From assembly GCF_002101735.1 (NCBI RefSeq), contig NZ_LQPE01000140.1, positions 1 through 64,000 of the forward strand: a stretch of 64,000 bases of DNA. Direction: 5' to 3'. The translations under genes were made by a program, and so were the position numbers. Under the pieces are notes generated by a model. It saw only the letters and a program-made list of their open reading frames with translations, was not told the origin of the DNA and did no database searches. This stretch comes from Mycobacterium kyorinense. Lineage in GTDB: Bacteria > Actinomycetota > Actinomycetes > Mycobacteriales > Mycobacteriaceae. Shown in pieces: positions 1-9,091 of the stretch; positions within the stretch are counted from its first letter, which is position 1; every line of letters starts with the position of its first letter.

Positions 1-68
1 GAGCGGGGCCGTTCCCATCATCGGCTCGTCGTCAACCCCAATGACGCCATCATCGTCATCCAGAGTGA

Positions 69-374
69 CGCGCAACAAACGGCAAGCGCCCGAAGTTGCG
101 CCGGATTCTGTCGGACCCGGATGCGAAGGTCATTGTCGTGGAGCATCGAGACCGGTTGGCCCGCTTCGGGGTGGAGCACCTCGAGGCCGTGCTTGCGGCC
201 CAGGGCCGCCGGGTCGTGGTGGCCGATCCCGGCGAGACAACCGATGATCTGGTGCGCGACATGATCGAAGTCCTCACGTCGATGTGCGCGCGGCTTTACG
301 GGCGGCGCGGTGCGCGAAACCGGGCGATGCGCGCGGTGACGGCGGCCAAGCATGGACCGGGCGAGGCGGCATGA
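69..374 (+). pseudogene. tnpA: IS607 TnpA serine recombinase, 5'-truncated
   Basis: About 101 codons match the C-terminal two thirds of IS607-family serine recombinases. An NGKRPKLRR stretch is followed by VVEHRDRLARFG, then the GETTDDLVRDM and CARLYGRRGARNRA segments typical of the family. The N-terminal MerR-like HTH and the catalytic serine region (roughly 90-100 residues) are absent, and the frame is closed by stops at 42-44 and 66-68. The protein is therefore almost certainly inactive. It overlaps tnpB by ATGA. Confidence 0.8.
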
Positions 375-2023
375 TCATCGGGCTGCGTACCCGGGCGCAT
401 GCCGCAAAGGTGGCCGCGGCCACCGCCGGCGTGCATCTGGCTGGTAAGTCGAAGCCCGACGGCACACCGGCATTGTCACGGTTTGTGGATGTGGGGGCGG
501 ACTTCGAGGCGCATCGGTTGGCGGTGGAGTCGGTGTCGGTGCTGTTCGATCTGTTCGACGGGGACGCCGATAGTTACGCTGCCACCGGATCAAGGGGTGC
601 GAAGCTGCCTACTGGGTGGACGGTGACCGGGGCGAAGTTCGAGGTCGACTGGCCTGCCGAGGCGGCGCGGGCGGCGTTGGTGCGCTCGCATTTCGGGGCC
701 CGCCGCAAGGCGTTTAACTGGGGCCTGGCTCGGGTGAAGGCCGATCTGGATGCCAAAGCTGTTGATCCGGGCCATGAGTCGGTGGGCTGGGATCTGGGCT
801 CGCTGCGCAAGGCGTGGAACCGCGCCAAGCATGAAGTCGCGCCGTGGTGGGCCGCCAACTCCAAGGAGGCCTACTCGTCGGGGCTGGCTGATCTGGCGCG
901 GGCGCTGGATAACTGGTCGGCGAGCAAGAACGGCACACGGCGAGGTCGCCGGATGGGGTTTCCGCGGTTCAAATCCGCGCGCCGCGACGCCGGCCGGGTG
1001 CGCTTCACCACCGGAACAATGCGTCTAGAGGATGATCGGCGCACCATCACTGTGCCGGTGATCGGGCCGCTGCGATCCAAAGAGAACACCCGCCGCGTGC
1101 AGCGCCACCTCTCGGCCGGGCGTGCCCGCATTCTGAACATGACGCTCTCGCAGCGCTGGGGCCGGTTGTTCGTCTCGATCAGCTACGCGCTGCGCACACC
1201 GGCCACGGCACCCGCGGTGGCCCGGCCGACGGTGATCGCCGGGGTCGACCTGGGGATGCGCACGTTGGCCACCGTGGCCACCGTCGACACCATCACCGGG
1301 GAGCAGACCATCACCGAGTATCCGAATCCAGCCCCGCTGAAAGCCACGCTTGCTGCGCGGCGGCGGGCTGGTCGACAACTTTCCCGCCGCATCCCCGGCT
1401 CACGCGGGCACCGGTCAGCGAAAGCCAAGCTGACCCGGCTCGATCGCCGATGCGTGCACTTACGACGGGAAGCCGCCCATCAGCTCACCACCGAGCTGGC
1501 GGGCAGCTACGGCCGCATCGTGATCGAAGAACTCGACGTGGCCGCGATGAAACGCAGCATGGGACGGCGCGCCTACCGACGCGCCGTCTCCGATGCGGCG
1601 ATGGGATTGGTCGGGCCGATGCTGGCCTACAAGACCGCCCGCCATGGCGCGGTGCTCACCGTGGCGGATCGCTGGTTCCCGTCCAGCCAGATCCATCACG
1701 GCTGCACCACACCGGACGGCACCGAATGCCTTCTGGTCGGCAAAGGGCGCATCGACAAGTTGCTGGTGTGCCCGCTCACCGGCGAAGTGGTCGACCGGGA
1801 TCGCAACGCTGCGCTGAATCTCCGTGACTGGCCGGATGACGCCAGTTGTGGTCCAGTCGGGACCACGGCCCCATCGGTACCCGGGCCAACCAAACAGGTT
1901 GGTACAGGCCATGGCGCCGACACCGGAACATCCGGTGCCGGCGGAGCATCCATAAGACCCCGCCCACGCGGGGCCGGAAGCGGCGCGGCCAAAACCCAAA
2001 CCCCGCGAGGGGACGCCGCATAA
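371..2023 (+). CDS. tnpB: TnpB RNA-guided nuclease (IS607/IS200-IS605 type)
   Basis: 550-aa TnpB of the actinobacterial IS607 type. The RuvC-like triad is visible: D293 in [11 protein letters not shown]386 in IVIEELDV and D477 in [10 protein letters not shown]. The zinc-ribbon region between the second and third RuvC motifs (SSQIHHGC about 438-445, C453, C467) keeps some Cys/His ligands in the unusual spacing of this subgroup. TnpB proteins are RNA-guided DNA nucleases that help keep or re-insert their element using an omega RNA from the element's right end. The start at 371 overlaps the tnpA stop. The C-terminus beyond residue 490 is a low-complexity Gly/Pro/Arg tail whose DNA encodes several hairpins. 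All catalytic residues are present, so it may still be active although tnpA is broken. Confidence 0.88.
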   Translation: MIIGLRTRAHAAKVAAATAGVHLAGKSKPDGTPALSRFVDVGADFEAHRLAVESVSVLFDLFDGDADSYAATGSRGAKLPTGWTVTGAKFEVDWPAEAARAALVRSHFGARRKAFNWGLARVKADLDAKAVDPGHESVGWDLGSLRKAWNRAKHEVAPWWAANSKEAYSSGLADLARALDNWSASKNGTRRGRRMGFPRFKSARRDAGRVRFTTGTMRLEDDRRTITVPVIGPLRSKENTRRVQRHLSAGRARILNMTLSQRWGRLFVSISYALRTPATAPAVARPTVIAGVDLGMRTLATVATVDTITGEQTITEYPNPAPLKATLAARRRAGRQLSRRIPGSRGHRSAKAKLTRLDRRCVHLRREAAHQLTTELAGSYGRIVIEELDVAAMKRSMGRRAYRRAVSDAAMGLVGPMLAYKTARHGAVLTVADRWFPSSQIHHGCTTPDGTECLLVGKGRIDKLLVCPLTGEVVDRDRNAALNLRDWPDDASCGPVGTTAPSVPGPTKQVGTGHGADTGTSGAGGASIRPRPRGAGSGAAKTQTPRGDAA

Positions 2024-2029
2024 TGTGTG
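1850..2029 (+). ncRNA. Putative omega RNA scaffold at TnpB 3' end
   Basis: Within the last ~60 codons of tnpB there are three compact perfect hairpins on the sense strand. They are CACCGG/CCGGTG with a 5-base loop (1921-1937), CCCCGC/GCGGGG with a 4-base loop (1958-1973) and CCCC/GGGG with a GCGA loop (2001-2012). In this family the guide-carrying omega RNA overlaps the tnpB 3' end and runs past the right end into flanking DNA. The boundaries are estimates; the hairpins are seen, the RNA is inferred. Confidence 0.4.
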
Positions 2030-2203
2030 CAACTCAAACACATTCAACGGCAACGCTACGACCCGGGCATCTCGACCGCGCTCAAATCGTTTCTGACCGC
2101 TGCCGCCGACTACGGTCAAAAGGACCTTTCGCCCGCCGGATACATCCCGCTGCCGGACAGGTTCAAGCAGCGCCTGCTGGCGGCGATCGGCGCGATCCAG
2201 TAA
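2030..2203 (+). pseudogene. pstS: pstS 3' remnant (phosphate-binding lipoprotein C-terminus)
   Basis: An open frame ending in TAA at 2201-2203 encodes about 57 residues that read as the C-terminus of a mycobacterial PstS phosphate-binding lipoprotein ([15 protein letters not shown], then [18 protein letters not shown]). Its upstream part is not in place: the IS607-type element lies immediately before it. Neither signal peptide nor phosphate-binding loops are present here. It lies 23 bases before pstC, the normal pstS position. Whether the 5' part lies beyond the window edge or is deleted cannot be seen. Confidence 0.8.
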
Positions 2204-2226
2204 GAAGCAACAGCGATGGGATTGAA

Positions 2227-3252
2227 GTGACCACGCCAAATCCGTCCGACGCGGGTTCGGGTGAGGTCGTCGCTGCGCCGGTTCCCGAGCCGATCACGCC
2301 GCCCACCATCCCGTGGGGCAGGAGCAAACCCCGGCTGGGTGATCGCGTCTTTCGTGGGCTCTCGGAAGGCTCCGGTGTCCTGATCGTCGTGCTGATCGGC
2401 GCGATCGCGGTGTTTTTGCTCATGCGCGCCATCCCGGCGCTGGCCCGCAACAAGGAGAACTTCTTCACCTACGGCGGCAACTGGGTCACCACCGACACCT
2501 CGGCGATGCACTTCGGCATCTTCGACATGCTGCAGGTCACGGTGTTCGTGGCGTTGTTCGCGCTGGTGCTGGCCATGCCGGTGGCGCTGGGCATCGCGAT
2601 CTATCTCACCCAGTACGCGCCGCGACGGGTGGTGGGTCCGCTGGCCTACATGGTGGACCTGCTCGCCGCGGTGCCGTCGATCATCTACGGCGTCTGGGGC
2701 CTGTACGTGCTGGCGCCGCGGTTGCGGCCGATCGCGACATGGCTCAACCACCACCTGGGGTGGTGTTTTCTATTCGCCAACGGCAACGCGTCGGTCGCCG
2801 GTGGCGGCACCATCTTCACCGCGGGGATCGTGCTGGCGGTGATGATCCTGCCGATCATCACCGCTGTCACCCGCGAGGTCTTCGTGCAGACGCCACAGGG
2901 CCACATCGAGGCGGCGCTGGCGCTCGGGGCCACCCGGTGGGAAGTGGTCAAGACGACGGTGCTGCCGTTCGGCCGGTCGGGCTACATCAGCGGGGCGATG
3001 TTGGGCTTGGGCCGCGCGCTGGGCGAGACCGTCGCGCTGCTGATCATCCTGCGCGGGACGCAATCGGCGTTCGGCTGGTCGCTGTTCGACGGCGGCTACA
3101 CCTTCGCCAGCAAGATCGCCGCCACCGCATCGGAATTCAACAATCAGTACAAGGCCGGCGCGTACATCGCCGCTGGGCTGGTGCTGTTCCTGCTCACCTT
3201 CTTGGTCAACGCGCTGGCGCGCGCGGCGGTCGCCGGTAAGGGAACTCGATGA
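2227..3252 (+). CDS. pstC: Phosphate ABC transporter permease PstC
   Basis: 341-aa inner-membrane permease of the high-affinity phosphate transporter. Hydrophobic segments are clear, starting with one near residue 55-75 after a polar N-terminus. The ABC-permease EAA loop is [20 protein letters not shown], followed by a [11 protein letters not shown] segment, both typical of PstC. The GTG at 2227 is chosen because it is the first in-frame start after pstS; the longer open frame upstream runs antiparallel to sense through tnpB/pstS sequence. It overlaps pstA by ATGA. If pstS is lost, substrate delivery must come from another PstS, of which mycobacteria often carry several. Confidence 0.93.
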   Translation: MTTPNPSDAGSGEVVAAPVPEPITPPTIPWGRSKPRLGDRVFRGLSEGSGVLIVVLIGAIAVFLLMRAIPALARNKENFFTYGGNWVTTDTSAMHFGIFDMLQVTVFVALFALVLAMPVALGIAIYLTQYAPRRVVGPLAYMVDLLAAVPSIIYGVWGLYVLAPRLRPIATWLNHHLGWCFLFANGNASVAGGGTIFTAGIVLAVMILPIITAVTREVFVQTPQGHIEAALALGATRWEVVKTTVLPFGRSGYISGAMLGLGRALGETVALLIILRGTQSAFGWSLFDGGYTFASKIAATASEFNNQYKAGAYIAAGLVLFLLTFLVNALARAAVAGKGTR

Positions 3253-4163
3253 CGTCGATCCTGGACCGCCCGGTCAAGGCGCGCACATTCGCCGGCACCA
3301 GCCTGCGGCGCCGGGTCGCCGACAACGTCGCGACCGTGCTGGTGACGCTGTCCATGGCGGTGGCGCTGGTCCCGCTGCTGTGGGTGCTCTACTCGGTGGT
3401 TGCCAAGGGATTCCGGGCGATCACCTCCACCGTGTGGTGGTCACACTCGCAGGCCGGCATGACGGCGTTCGTGACCGGCGGCGGCGCCTACCACGCGATC
3501 GTCGGCACCGTGCTGCAGGGCCTGGTCTGCGCGGCCATCTCCATCCCCATCGGAGTGTTCGTCGCGATCTACCTCGTCGAATACGGAGCGGGCACCGGCC
3601 TGGGCCGGCTGACGACGTTCATGGTCGACATCCTCACCGGCGTGCCGTCGATTGTCGCGGCGCTGTTCATCTACGCGCTGTGCGTGGCCACCCTGGGCCT
3701 GCCGCGGTCCGGTCTGGCCGTGTCGCTGGCGTTGGTGTTGCTGATGCTTCCGGTGATCGTGCGGGCAACCGAGGAGATGCTGCGGATAGTCCCGGTGGAT
3801 CTACGCGAGGCCAGCTACGCACTCGGCGTACCCAAGTGGAAAACCATTGCGCGCATTGTGATTCCGACGGGCCTGTCGGGCATCATCACCGGAATCATGC
3901 TGGCGCTGGCGCGGGTGATGGGCGAGACGGCGCCACTGCTGATTCTGGTGGGCTATTCGCAGGCGATGAACTTCGACATGGTCAGCGGCTTCATGGGGTC
4001 GCTGCCCGGTATGATGTATGACCAGACCTCGGCTGGCGCGGGCGCCAATCCCGTCCCGACCGAACGACTGTGGGGCGCTGCGGTGACGCTTATACTGCTG
4101 ATCGCCGTGATCAATGTCGGGGCCAAAGTGGTCGCGAAAATCTTTGCGCCTAAGAAATTCTAG
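3249..4163 (+). CDS. pstA: Phosphate ABC transporter permease PstA
   Basis: 304-aa partner permease to PstC. About six membrane segments are visible. The EAA loop is [20 protein letters not shown], followed by [17 protein letters not shown], the PstA signature. The start codon overlaps the pstC stop (ATGA), so the two subunits are probably translationally coupled and made in equal amounts. pstB follows 12 bases later in the same operon. Induction by phosphate starvation through SenX3-RegX3 is usual for mycobacterial pst genes; no binding site was looked for successfully here. Confidence 0.94.
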   Translation: MTSILDRPVKARTFAGTSLRRRVADNVATVLVTLSMAVALVPLLWVLYSVVAKGFRAITSTVWWSHSQAGMTAFVTGGGAYHAIVGTVLQGLVCAAISIPIGVFVAIYLVEYGAGTGLGRLTTFMVDILTGVPSIVAALFIYALCVATLGLPRSGLAVSLALVLLMLPVIVRATEEMLRIVPVDLREASYALGVPKWKTIARIVIPTGLSGIITGIMLALARVMGETAPLLILVGYSQAMNFDMVSGFMGSLPGMMYDQTSAGAGANPVPTERLWGAAVTLILLIAVINVGAKVVAKIFAPKKF

Positions 4164-4175
4164 GCAGGAGTAGCG

Positions 4176-4952
4176 GTGGCTAAGCGGTTGGACCTCAAAG
4201 ACCTCAACATCTATTACGGGTCGTTTCATGCGGTCGCCGACGTGTCGCTGTCGGTGCTGCCGCGCAGTGTGACCGCGTTCATCGGCCCGTCCGGTTGCGG
4301 CAAGACGACCGTGCTGCGCACGCTCAACCGCATGCACGAGGTCATTCCCGGTGCCCGGGTGGAGGGTACGGTGCTGCTCGACGACGACGACATCTACGCG
4401 CCCGGTATCGACCCGGTTGGTGTGCGCAGGGCGATCGGGATGGTGTTCCAGCGGCCAAATCCGTTTCCCACCATGTCAATTCGCGACAATGTGGTGGCCG
4501 GGCTGAAACTGCAGGGCGTGCGTAACCGCAAGGTGCTCGACGACACCGCCGAATATTCGTTGCGCGGGGCCAACTTATGGGACGAGGTCAAAGACCGGCT
4601 GGACCGGCCCGGTGGCGGGTTGTCCGGCGGGCAGCAGCAGCGGCTGTGCATCGCCCGGGCCATCGCCGTGCAGCCCGACGTGTTGCTGATGGACGAGCCG
4701 TGCTCGTCGCTGGACCCCATTTCGACGATGGCGATCGAGGAGCTGATCGCCGAGCTGAAGCAGGATTACACCATCGTCATCGTCACCCACAACATGCAGC
4801 AGGCCGCCCGCGTGAGTAACCAGACCGCGTTTTTCAACCTGGAGGCCGTCGGGAAACCCGGCCGGCTGGTGGAGATCGACGACACCGAGAAGATCTTCTC
4901 CAACCCCACCCAGAAGGCCACCGAAGACTACATTTCCGGCCGCTTCGGCTAG
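4176..4952 (+). CDS. pstB: Phosphate ABC transporter ATPase PstB (PhoT)
   Basis: 258-aa ATP-binding subunit that powers phosphate uptake. Walker A is GPSGCGKT (residues 37-44), the ABC signature is LSGGQQQR (around 147-154) and Walker B is VLLMDEP with a following SSLDP. The GTG start is preceded by a GGCAGGAG ribosome-binding site at 4163-4170. It corresponds by position to phoT (Rv0820) in M. tuberculosis, where this gene likewise faces phoY2. It ends 5 bases from the convergent phoU stop, so the two transcripts must overlap at their 3' ends. Confidence 0.95.
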   Translation: MAKRLDLKDLNIYYGSFHAVADVSLSVLPRSVTAFIGPSGCGKTTVLRTLNRMHEVIPGARVEGTVLLDDDDIYAPGIDPVGVRRAIGMVFQRPNPFPTMSIRDNVVAGLKLQGVRNRKVLDDTAEYSLRGANLWDEVKDRLDRPGGGLSGGQQQRLCIARAIAVQPDVLLMDEPCSSLDPISTMAIEELIAELKQDYTIVIVTHNMQQAARVSNQTAFFNLEAVGKPGRLVEIDDTEKIFSNPTQKATEDYISGRFG

Positions 4953-4957
4953 CGCGG

Positions 4958-5626
4958 CTAGCCCGAGGTCGGCACCGCGTCGTCTTCGGGGAACCGGCCG
5001 GTCGCCTGGAAGATGACTCGGCGCGCCACCTCGACGGCGTGGTCGGCAAAGCGCTCGTAGAACCGGCCCAGCAATGTCACGTCGACGGCGGCGGCCACGC
5101 CGTGCTTCCACTCGCGGTCCATCAGCACGGTGAACAGGTGCCGGTGCAGGTCGTCCATCGCGTCGTCTTCTTCGCGGATGCGCGCGGCCTTCTCCGGGTC
5201 GCGTGACAACAGCACCTCTTGCGCGCTGTTGCCCAATTCGACTGCGACCCGGCCCATTTCGGCGAAATAGCCGTTGACCTCTTCGGGCAGGGCATGTTGA
5301 GGGTGGCGTCGCCGGGCGATCTTGGCGACATGCAGAGCCAGCGCGCCCATCCGGTCGATGTCGGCGACCATCTGGATCGCGCTGACAATCGCGCGCAGGT
5401 CACCGGCGACCGGCGCCTGCAGGGCCAGTAGCACAAAGGCGCTTTCCTCGGCGCGGGCGCTCAGCTCCGCGATTTTCTCGTGGTCGGAGATGACCTGTTC
5501 GGCCAGCACCAGGTCGGCCTGCAGCAGGGCCTGCGTCGCGCGTTCCATCGCCGCCCCGGCAAGCCCGCACATCTCGCCGAGCCGCTCGGAGAGCCCGGAA
5601 AGCTGTTCCTGGTAGGCAGTCCGCAT
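4958..5626 (-). CDS. phoY2: Phosphate signalling regulator PhoU (PhoY2)
   Basis: 222-aa PhoU-family protein, two three-helix PhoU bundles (roughly residues 10-110 and 115-210). It couples the state of the Pst transporter to a sensor kinase, SenX3 in mycobacteria, and represses the phosphate-starvation response. PhoY proteins affect persister formation and drug tolerance in M. tuberculosis. The metal-binding-type acidic stretches (DxxExxx near the helix junctions) and a C-terminal [14 protein letters not shown] match PhoY2. It is transcribed alone, convergent with pstB. Confidence 0.93.
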   Translation of the reverse strand: MRTAYQEQLSGLSERLGEMCGLAGAAMERATQALLQADLVLAEQVISDHEKIAELSARAEESAFVLLALQAPVAGDLRAIVSAIQMVADIDRMGALALHVAKIARRRHPQHALPEEVNGYFAEMGRVAVELGNSAQEVLLSRDPEKAARIREEDDAMDDLHRHLFTVLMDREWKHGVAAAVDVTLLGRFYERFADHAVEVARRVIFQATGRFPEDDAVPTSG

Positions 5627-5700
5627 GGTGTCAAGACTACGTTCTCAGCCGGGAAAAGCCAGGAAGGCCGAGCTGAATTGACTGTGAATGCCAATTACGG

Positions 5701-7767
5701 CTATTCGCAGGTGGTGTCGGCGGCATTGGTGACCGTCAAGTCCTCGGGAAGCTTGGTCGGCGTGCTGTTGGCGCTGCGGTCGATCTGCACGCTGACCGAC
5801 GAGCCGCTTGGCGGCGGCGCCGAGACAGCCCGGAAATCGGGGCCGAGGACAACCTGCACAACCTGCTCAATTCCGGTGACCCGCTCCACCTTTGAGCTGC
5901 CGAACGACGCGGCCACCGTCGCGGCGGCCTGCTCGTTGCCCGGCGAGAAGAACACCGTGGTCGATTTCAGCGAGCTGGGGTAGTCGTCGGGTTCTTTGAC
6001 CTTGAAGCCGTACTGCTGCAACTCGGCGGCGGCGGTGGCGGCCAGACCGGACTTGCCGGTCGAGTTGGACACCTGGACGGTGATCTCCTGCGGCGAGGTC
6101 GTGACGGCCTGCACCTGCTCAGCGTGCGGCGCGCTGGACGGGCTGGGCTGCGCCGCTTGGCTGGTGGGCGACTTGGTCGTCGGGGTCGACGTCGCGTTCT
6201 TGTCGTTCTCACCGGGCAGCGGATCGTCGTTGATGATGGCGTCGAAGAGCGCGCGCATGTCGGAGGTGCGCGGCGGCTCGTTGCCGTTCTCGTCGGTTTC
6301 GCCTGTCGGGACGGTCACGAACGTGATGTGGCCGGCCGACACGCCTTGCACCGATTGACCGAGGTCGACGAGGTCCTTGGTCTTGACGTTGTCGACGTAG
6401 CTGTCGCTGATGAACATGTTGACGACGTTGTTGAGCTTGCTTATCGAAAAGAACGTGTCACGGGAGATCAGCGACCGCAGCAGCGACGACAAGAACAGCT
6501 GCTGGCGTTTGATACGCCCGTAGTCGCCGTTGTTCTCGGTGGCGACGTTGCGGGCCCGCACGTAATTCAGCGCCGTCGTCCCGTCGATGACTTGACGGCC
6601 GGCACGGTCGAGAACCGTGCCCAGCTCGTAGTCCTTGAGCGGGGTGGTCGTGCAGACTTCGACGCCGCCGAGCGCGTCGACCATCTTGGCGAAGCCGGCG
6701 AAGTCGATGGCCATGAAGCGGTTGATGGACAGCCCGGACAGCTTCTGGATGACCTTCACCAGGCACTTGGGCCCGCCGAAGGCGTACGCGGAGTTCAGCT
6801 TTGTCTCGGTGTAGACGTACCTCGGCCCGTAGGTCCCGGTTTGGTCGTCGTACAGCGGTCCGTAGGCACCGGTGTCGGGGTTCCAGGCCTCGCATTTCAT
6901 CGGCGTGATGGCCAGGTCGCGCGGAAACGACACGGCGACCACGCGTTTACGGTTCGCCGGGATGTTGACCAGCATGATGGTGTCGGATCGGGCACCGCCG
7001 GCGTCTTCGGTGTTACCGGCGCCCATCTCGCCGTTGGCCCCCGCGCGGGAGTCGACCCCGACGATCAGGAAATCCTCGTCCCCGTACTGGGCGTTGGGGT
7101 CGAGGATGTCGTGCGAGTGAGGATCGAGCGCGCTGACGTTGTTGAGCCGGTTGTTCTTCGAGGCGCTCCATTGGTAGGCCCCGCCGGTGAGGGCCAGCGA
7201 CAGCACTGCGATCAACGCCGCCACCGCGCGGCCGGCCACCAACAGCGGGCGGCGCTTGCGTTTCGGTGCGGGGTCCGGAATGTCGGCCGCGTCGGGGTCT
7301 CCGACGATCCGGGCCGGAGGCACCCGCCCCGACGCCGGGGGCAGCACCGCGGTTTCTTCGGCGGCGGCAGAACGCCGTGGGCGTGGCGGGAGGTCCAGGT
7401 CGGGCAGCTCGGACGCATACGCCGACGACATCGGCGCGGCGTAGGCGTCGTCGGGTGGGTCGGGTGGCTCGATGTCCGGCTCGGCGCGGTGGCGGCTGCG
7501 TCGCGCCGGGGGTGGGCCGCCGACCTTGGCGATCAGATCGGCGACCGTGAGGCCGCCGTCGGTGTGGCATCCGCCTGAGGCCGTGTCGTCGCGGTGGTTG
7601 CGTACGAGCGGCGGCGCGGGCCGGCGAGGGGCGGCGACGGCGCCGCGAGGCGACGTTCCGAACCGTTCCCACGGCGCGGCGGGTAGCGATCGCAGCGAAT
7701 TTTCGGTAATCCCGATGTCGTCTGCGGGGTGGGGGCGGCCCGGAGTGGCGCTGTTGCCGTCACTCAT
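5701..7767 (-). CDS. LytR-CpsA-Psr (LCP) family protein with LytR C-terminal domain
   Basis: 688-aa membrane-anchored protein, syntenic with Rv0822c. It has a long Pro/Arg-rich cytoplasmic N-terminus (1-172) and one transmembrane helix (about 174-197). An extracytoplasmic LCP domain (about 230-430) starts with FLIVGVDSRAG, carrying conserved Asp/Arg residues for pyrophosphate binding. A Ser/Thr/Pro linker (about 515-560) leads to a LytR_C domain (about 560-660) with VSNSTGKSGLA. LCP enzymes transfer polymers such as arabinogalactan onto peptidoglycan; the LytR_C domain is a common companion in mycobacterial LCP proteins. The specific substrate of this member is not known to me. Its start overlaps a small upstream gene by ATGA. 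Confidence 0.9.
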   Translation of the reverse strand: MSDGNSATPGRPHPADDIGITENSLRSLPAAPWERFGTSPRGAVAAPRRPAPPLVRNHRDDTASGGCHTDGGLTVADLIAKVGGPPPARRSRHRAEPDIEPPDPPDDAYAAPMSSAYASELPDLDLPPRPRRSAAAEETAVLPPASGRVPPARIVGDPDAADIPDPAPKRKRRPLLVAGRAVAALIAVLSLALTGGAYQWSASKNNRLNNVSALDPHSHDILDPNAQYGDEDFLIVGVDSRAGANGEMGAGNTEDAGGARSDTIMLVNIPANRKRVVAVSFPRDLAITPMKCEAWNPDTGAYGPLYDDQTGTYGPRYVYTETKLNSAYAFGGPKCLVKVIQKLSGLSINRFMAIDFAGFAKMVDALGGVEVCTTTPLKDYELGTVLDRAGRQVIDGTTALNYVRARNVATENNGDYGRIKRQQLFLSSLLRSLISRDTFFSISKLNNVVNMFISDSYVDNVKTKDLVDLGQSVQGVSAGHITFVTVPTGETDENGNEPPRTSDMRALFDAIINDDPLPGENDKNATSTPTTKSPTSQAAQPSPSSAPHAEQVQAVTTSPQEITVQVSNSTGKSGLAATAAAELQQYGFKVKEPDDYPSSLKSTTVFFSPGNEQAAATVAASFGSSKVERVTGIEQVVQVVLGPDFRAVSAPPPSGSSVSVQIDRSANSTPTKLPEDLTVTNAADTTCE

Positions 7768-7919
7768 GTCCTACCGGCCTCCGAAACTCTGATGAGGTGC
7801 TCGACGTGTTCGTGCGCATACATCAGGGCAGTGCTCGCGGTGGCAGCACCACAAATTCGCGCTCCCCCCGGGGGTCCACCGGAGCGCGTTGCAACAAATT
7901 CCACATGGTAGCCAGACAT
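7764..7919 (-). CDS. Small protein (51 aa) coupled to LCP gene
   Basis: A short reading frame starting ATG at 7919 and ending TGA at 7764-7766, whose stop overlaps the start of the LCP gene (ATGA). It begins MSGYHVEFVATRSGG and contains ICGAATASTALMYAHEHVEHLI. It fills the otherwise empty 184-base gap after dus, whose stop is 33 bases upstream. The coupled overlap is the main reason to call it. I do not recognise the family and there is no signal peptide or membrane segment. Confidence 0.5.
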   Translation of the reverse strand: MSGYHVEFVATRSGGPPGGARICGAATASTALMYAHEHVEHLIRVSEAGRT

Positions 7920-7951
7920 CGGCCGAAACGCGATGTCGAGATCGTTTCGAT

Positions 7952-9085
7952 TCAGCCACCGGAGTGCATGATGTCCGCCCCGGCCGGCACGGTGCAGTCG
8001 TCGCGGTCGGCCAGCCAGCCGTCGGGCAGCGCCACCCGCGCAGGCGACCCCTGCCGGCCCCGTGGGCCGGTGGCCGCCTCCGGGAACTGGACCGCGGCGT
8101 CGAGCTGCTCTAGCAGGCCGTCGAGCTCGTCGAGCGTCTTGACCAACGCCAGCGACCGTCGCAGCTCCGATCCGGCCGGGAAGCCGTGCAGGTACCACCC
8201 GATGTGTTTGCGGATGTCGCGCATGCCCTTGTCTTCACCGAAGTGGGCGGCCAGCAGCGCCCCGTGCCGGCGAATGATGTGAGCGACCTCACCGAGCGTC
8301 GGCGGCGTGGGCGGCGGGCTGCCGGTGAAGGCGGCCGACAGCTCGGCGAACAGCCACGGCCGGCCCAGGCACCCGCGGCCGATGACGACGCCGTCGCAGC
8401 CGGTGCTGGCCATCATGGTCAGGGCGTCGCTGGCGTCGAAGATGTCGCCGTTGCCCAGCACCGGGATCGTCCGCACCTGCGCTTTGAGCGCCGCGATCTG
8501 CTCCCAGTCCGCCGCGCCGGAGTAGCGCTGCGCGGCCGTGCGGGCGTGCAGGGCCACCGCGGCGGCACCCTCGGCTTCGGCGATCCGGCCGGCGTCCAGG
8601 TGGGTGTGGTGGTCGTCGTCGATGCCGATCCGGAACTTGACCGTGACCGGAATGTCGGTGCCCTCGGTGGCGCGCACGGCCGCGGCGACGATCTGGCCGA
8701 ACAGCCGCCGCTTGTAGGGCAGCGCTGCCCCGCCGCCGCGACGGGTGACCTTGGGCACCGGGCAGCCGAAGTTCATGTCGACGTGGTCGGCCAGGTTCTC
8801 GTCGGCGATCATCTTGACCGCCGCGTAGGTGGTGGCCGGGTCGACGGTGTAGAGCTGCAGCGATCGCGGCGACTCGTCGGGGGAGAACGTCGTCATGTGC
8901 ATGGTGGCGGGATGCCGCTCGACGAGCGCGCGTGCGGTCACCATCTCGCAGACGTAGAGTCCGCTGACCGTCCCGACCAGTGCCTGCTCAAGCTCCCGGC
9001 ACAGCGTCCGGAACGCAACGTTGGTGACACCCGCCATCGGTGCTAACACCACCGGGCTGGCGAGCGTAATGGGCCCGATGCGCAA
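7952..9085 (-). CDS. dus: tRNA-dihydrouridine synthase (DusB-like)
   Basis: 377-aa FMN-dependent enzyme that reduces uridines in tRNA D-loops using NADPH. It is a TIM barrel beginning with ASPVVLAPMAGVTNVAFR, and has the catalytic-cysteine motif MNFGCPVPKVTRRGGG, the FMN/tRNA-binding VTVKFRIG and ALHARTAAQRYSG segments, and the GNGDI and GVVIGRGCLGRPWLF phosphate-binding strands. It matches the TIGR00737 (nifR3/DusB) type and Rv0823c by synteny. It begins 6 bases after the desA1 stop on the same strand, so it is likely cotranscribed with desA1. Confidence 0.93.
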   Translation of the reverse strand: MRIGPITLASPVVLAPMAGVTNVAFRTLCRELEQALVGTVSGLYVCEMVTARALVERHPATMHMTTFSPDESPRSLQLYTVDPATTYAAVKMIADENLADHVDMNFGCPVPKVTRRGGGAALPYKRRLFGQIVAAAVRATEGTDIPVTVKFRIGIDDDHHTHLDAGRIAEAEGAAAVALHARTAAQRYSGAADWEQIAALKAQVRTIPVLGNGDIFDASDALTMMASTGCDGVVIGRGCLGRPWLFAELSAAFTGSPPPTPPTLGEVAHIIRRHGALLAAHFGEDKGMRDIRKHIGWYLHGFPAGSELRRSLALVKTLDELDGLLEQLDAAVQFPEAATGPRGRQGSPARVALPDGWLADRDDCTVPAGADIMHSGG

Positions 9086-9091
9086 CGCCGG

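Larger units (their letters stand above)
69..2029 (+). mobile_element. IS607-type element (tnpA remnant + tnpB)
   Basis: A serine-recombinase fragment overlaps a TnpB gene by 4 bases (ATGA), which is the gene order of IS607-family elements. The left part is missing: the recombinase has no N-terminal DNA-binding region or catalytic serine segment, and stop codons at 42 and 66 close its frame upstream. The right end falls close to 2023-2029, where pstS coding sequence resumes. Bases 1-68 contain nothing I recognise. Element boundaries are inferred from where homology stops, not from identified terminal repeats. Confidence 0.75.

Noticed and set aside
6124..7578. 484-codon plus-strand frame
   Set aside because: Antisense to the LCP gene, which has clear TM, LCP and LytR_C domains.
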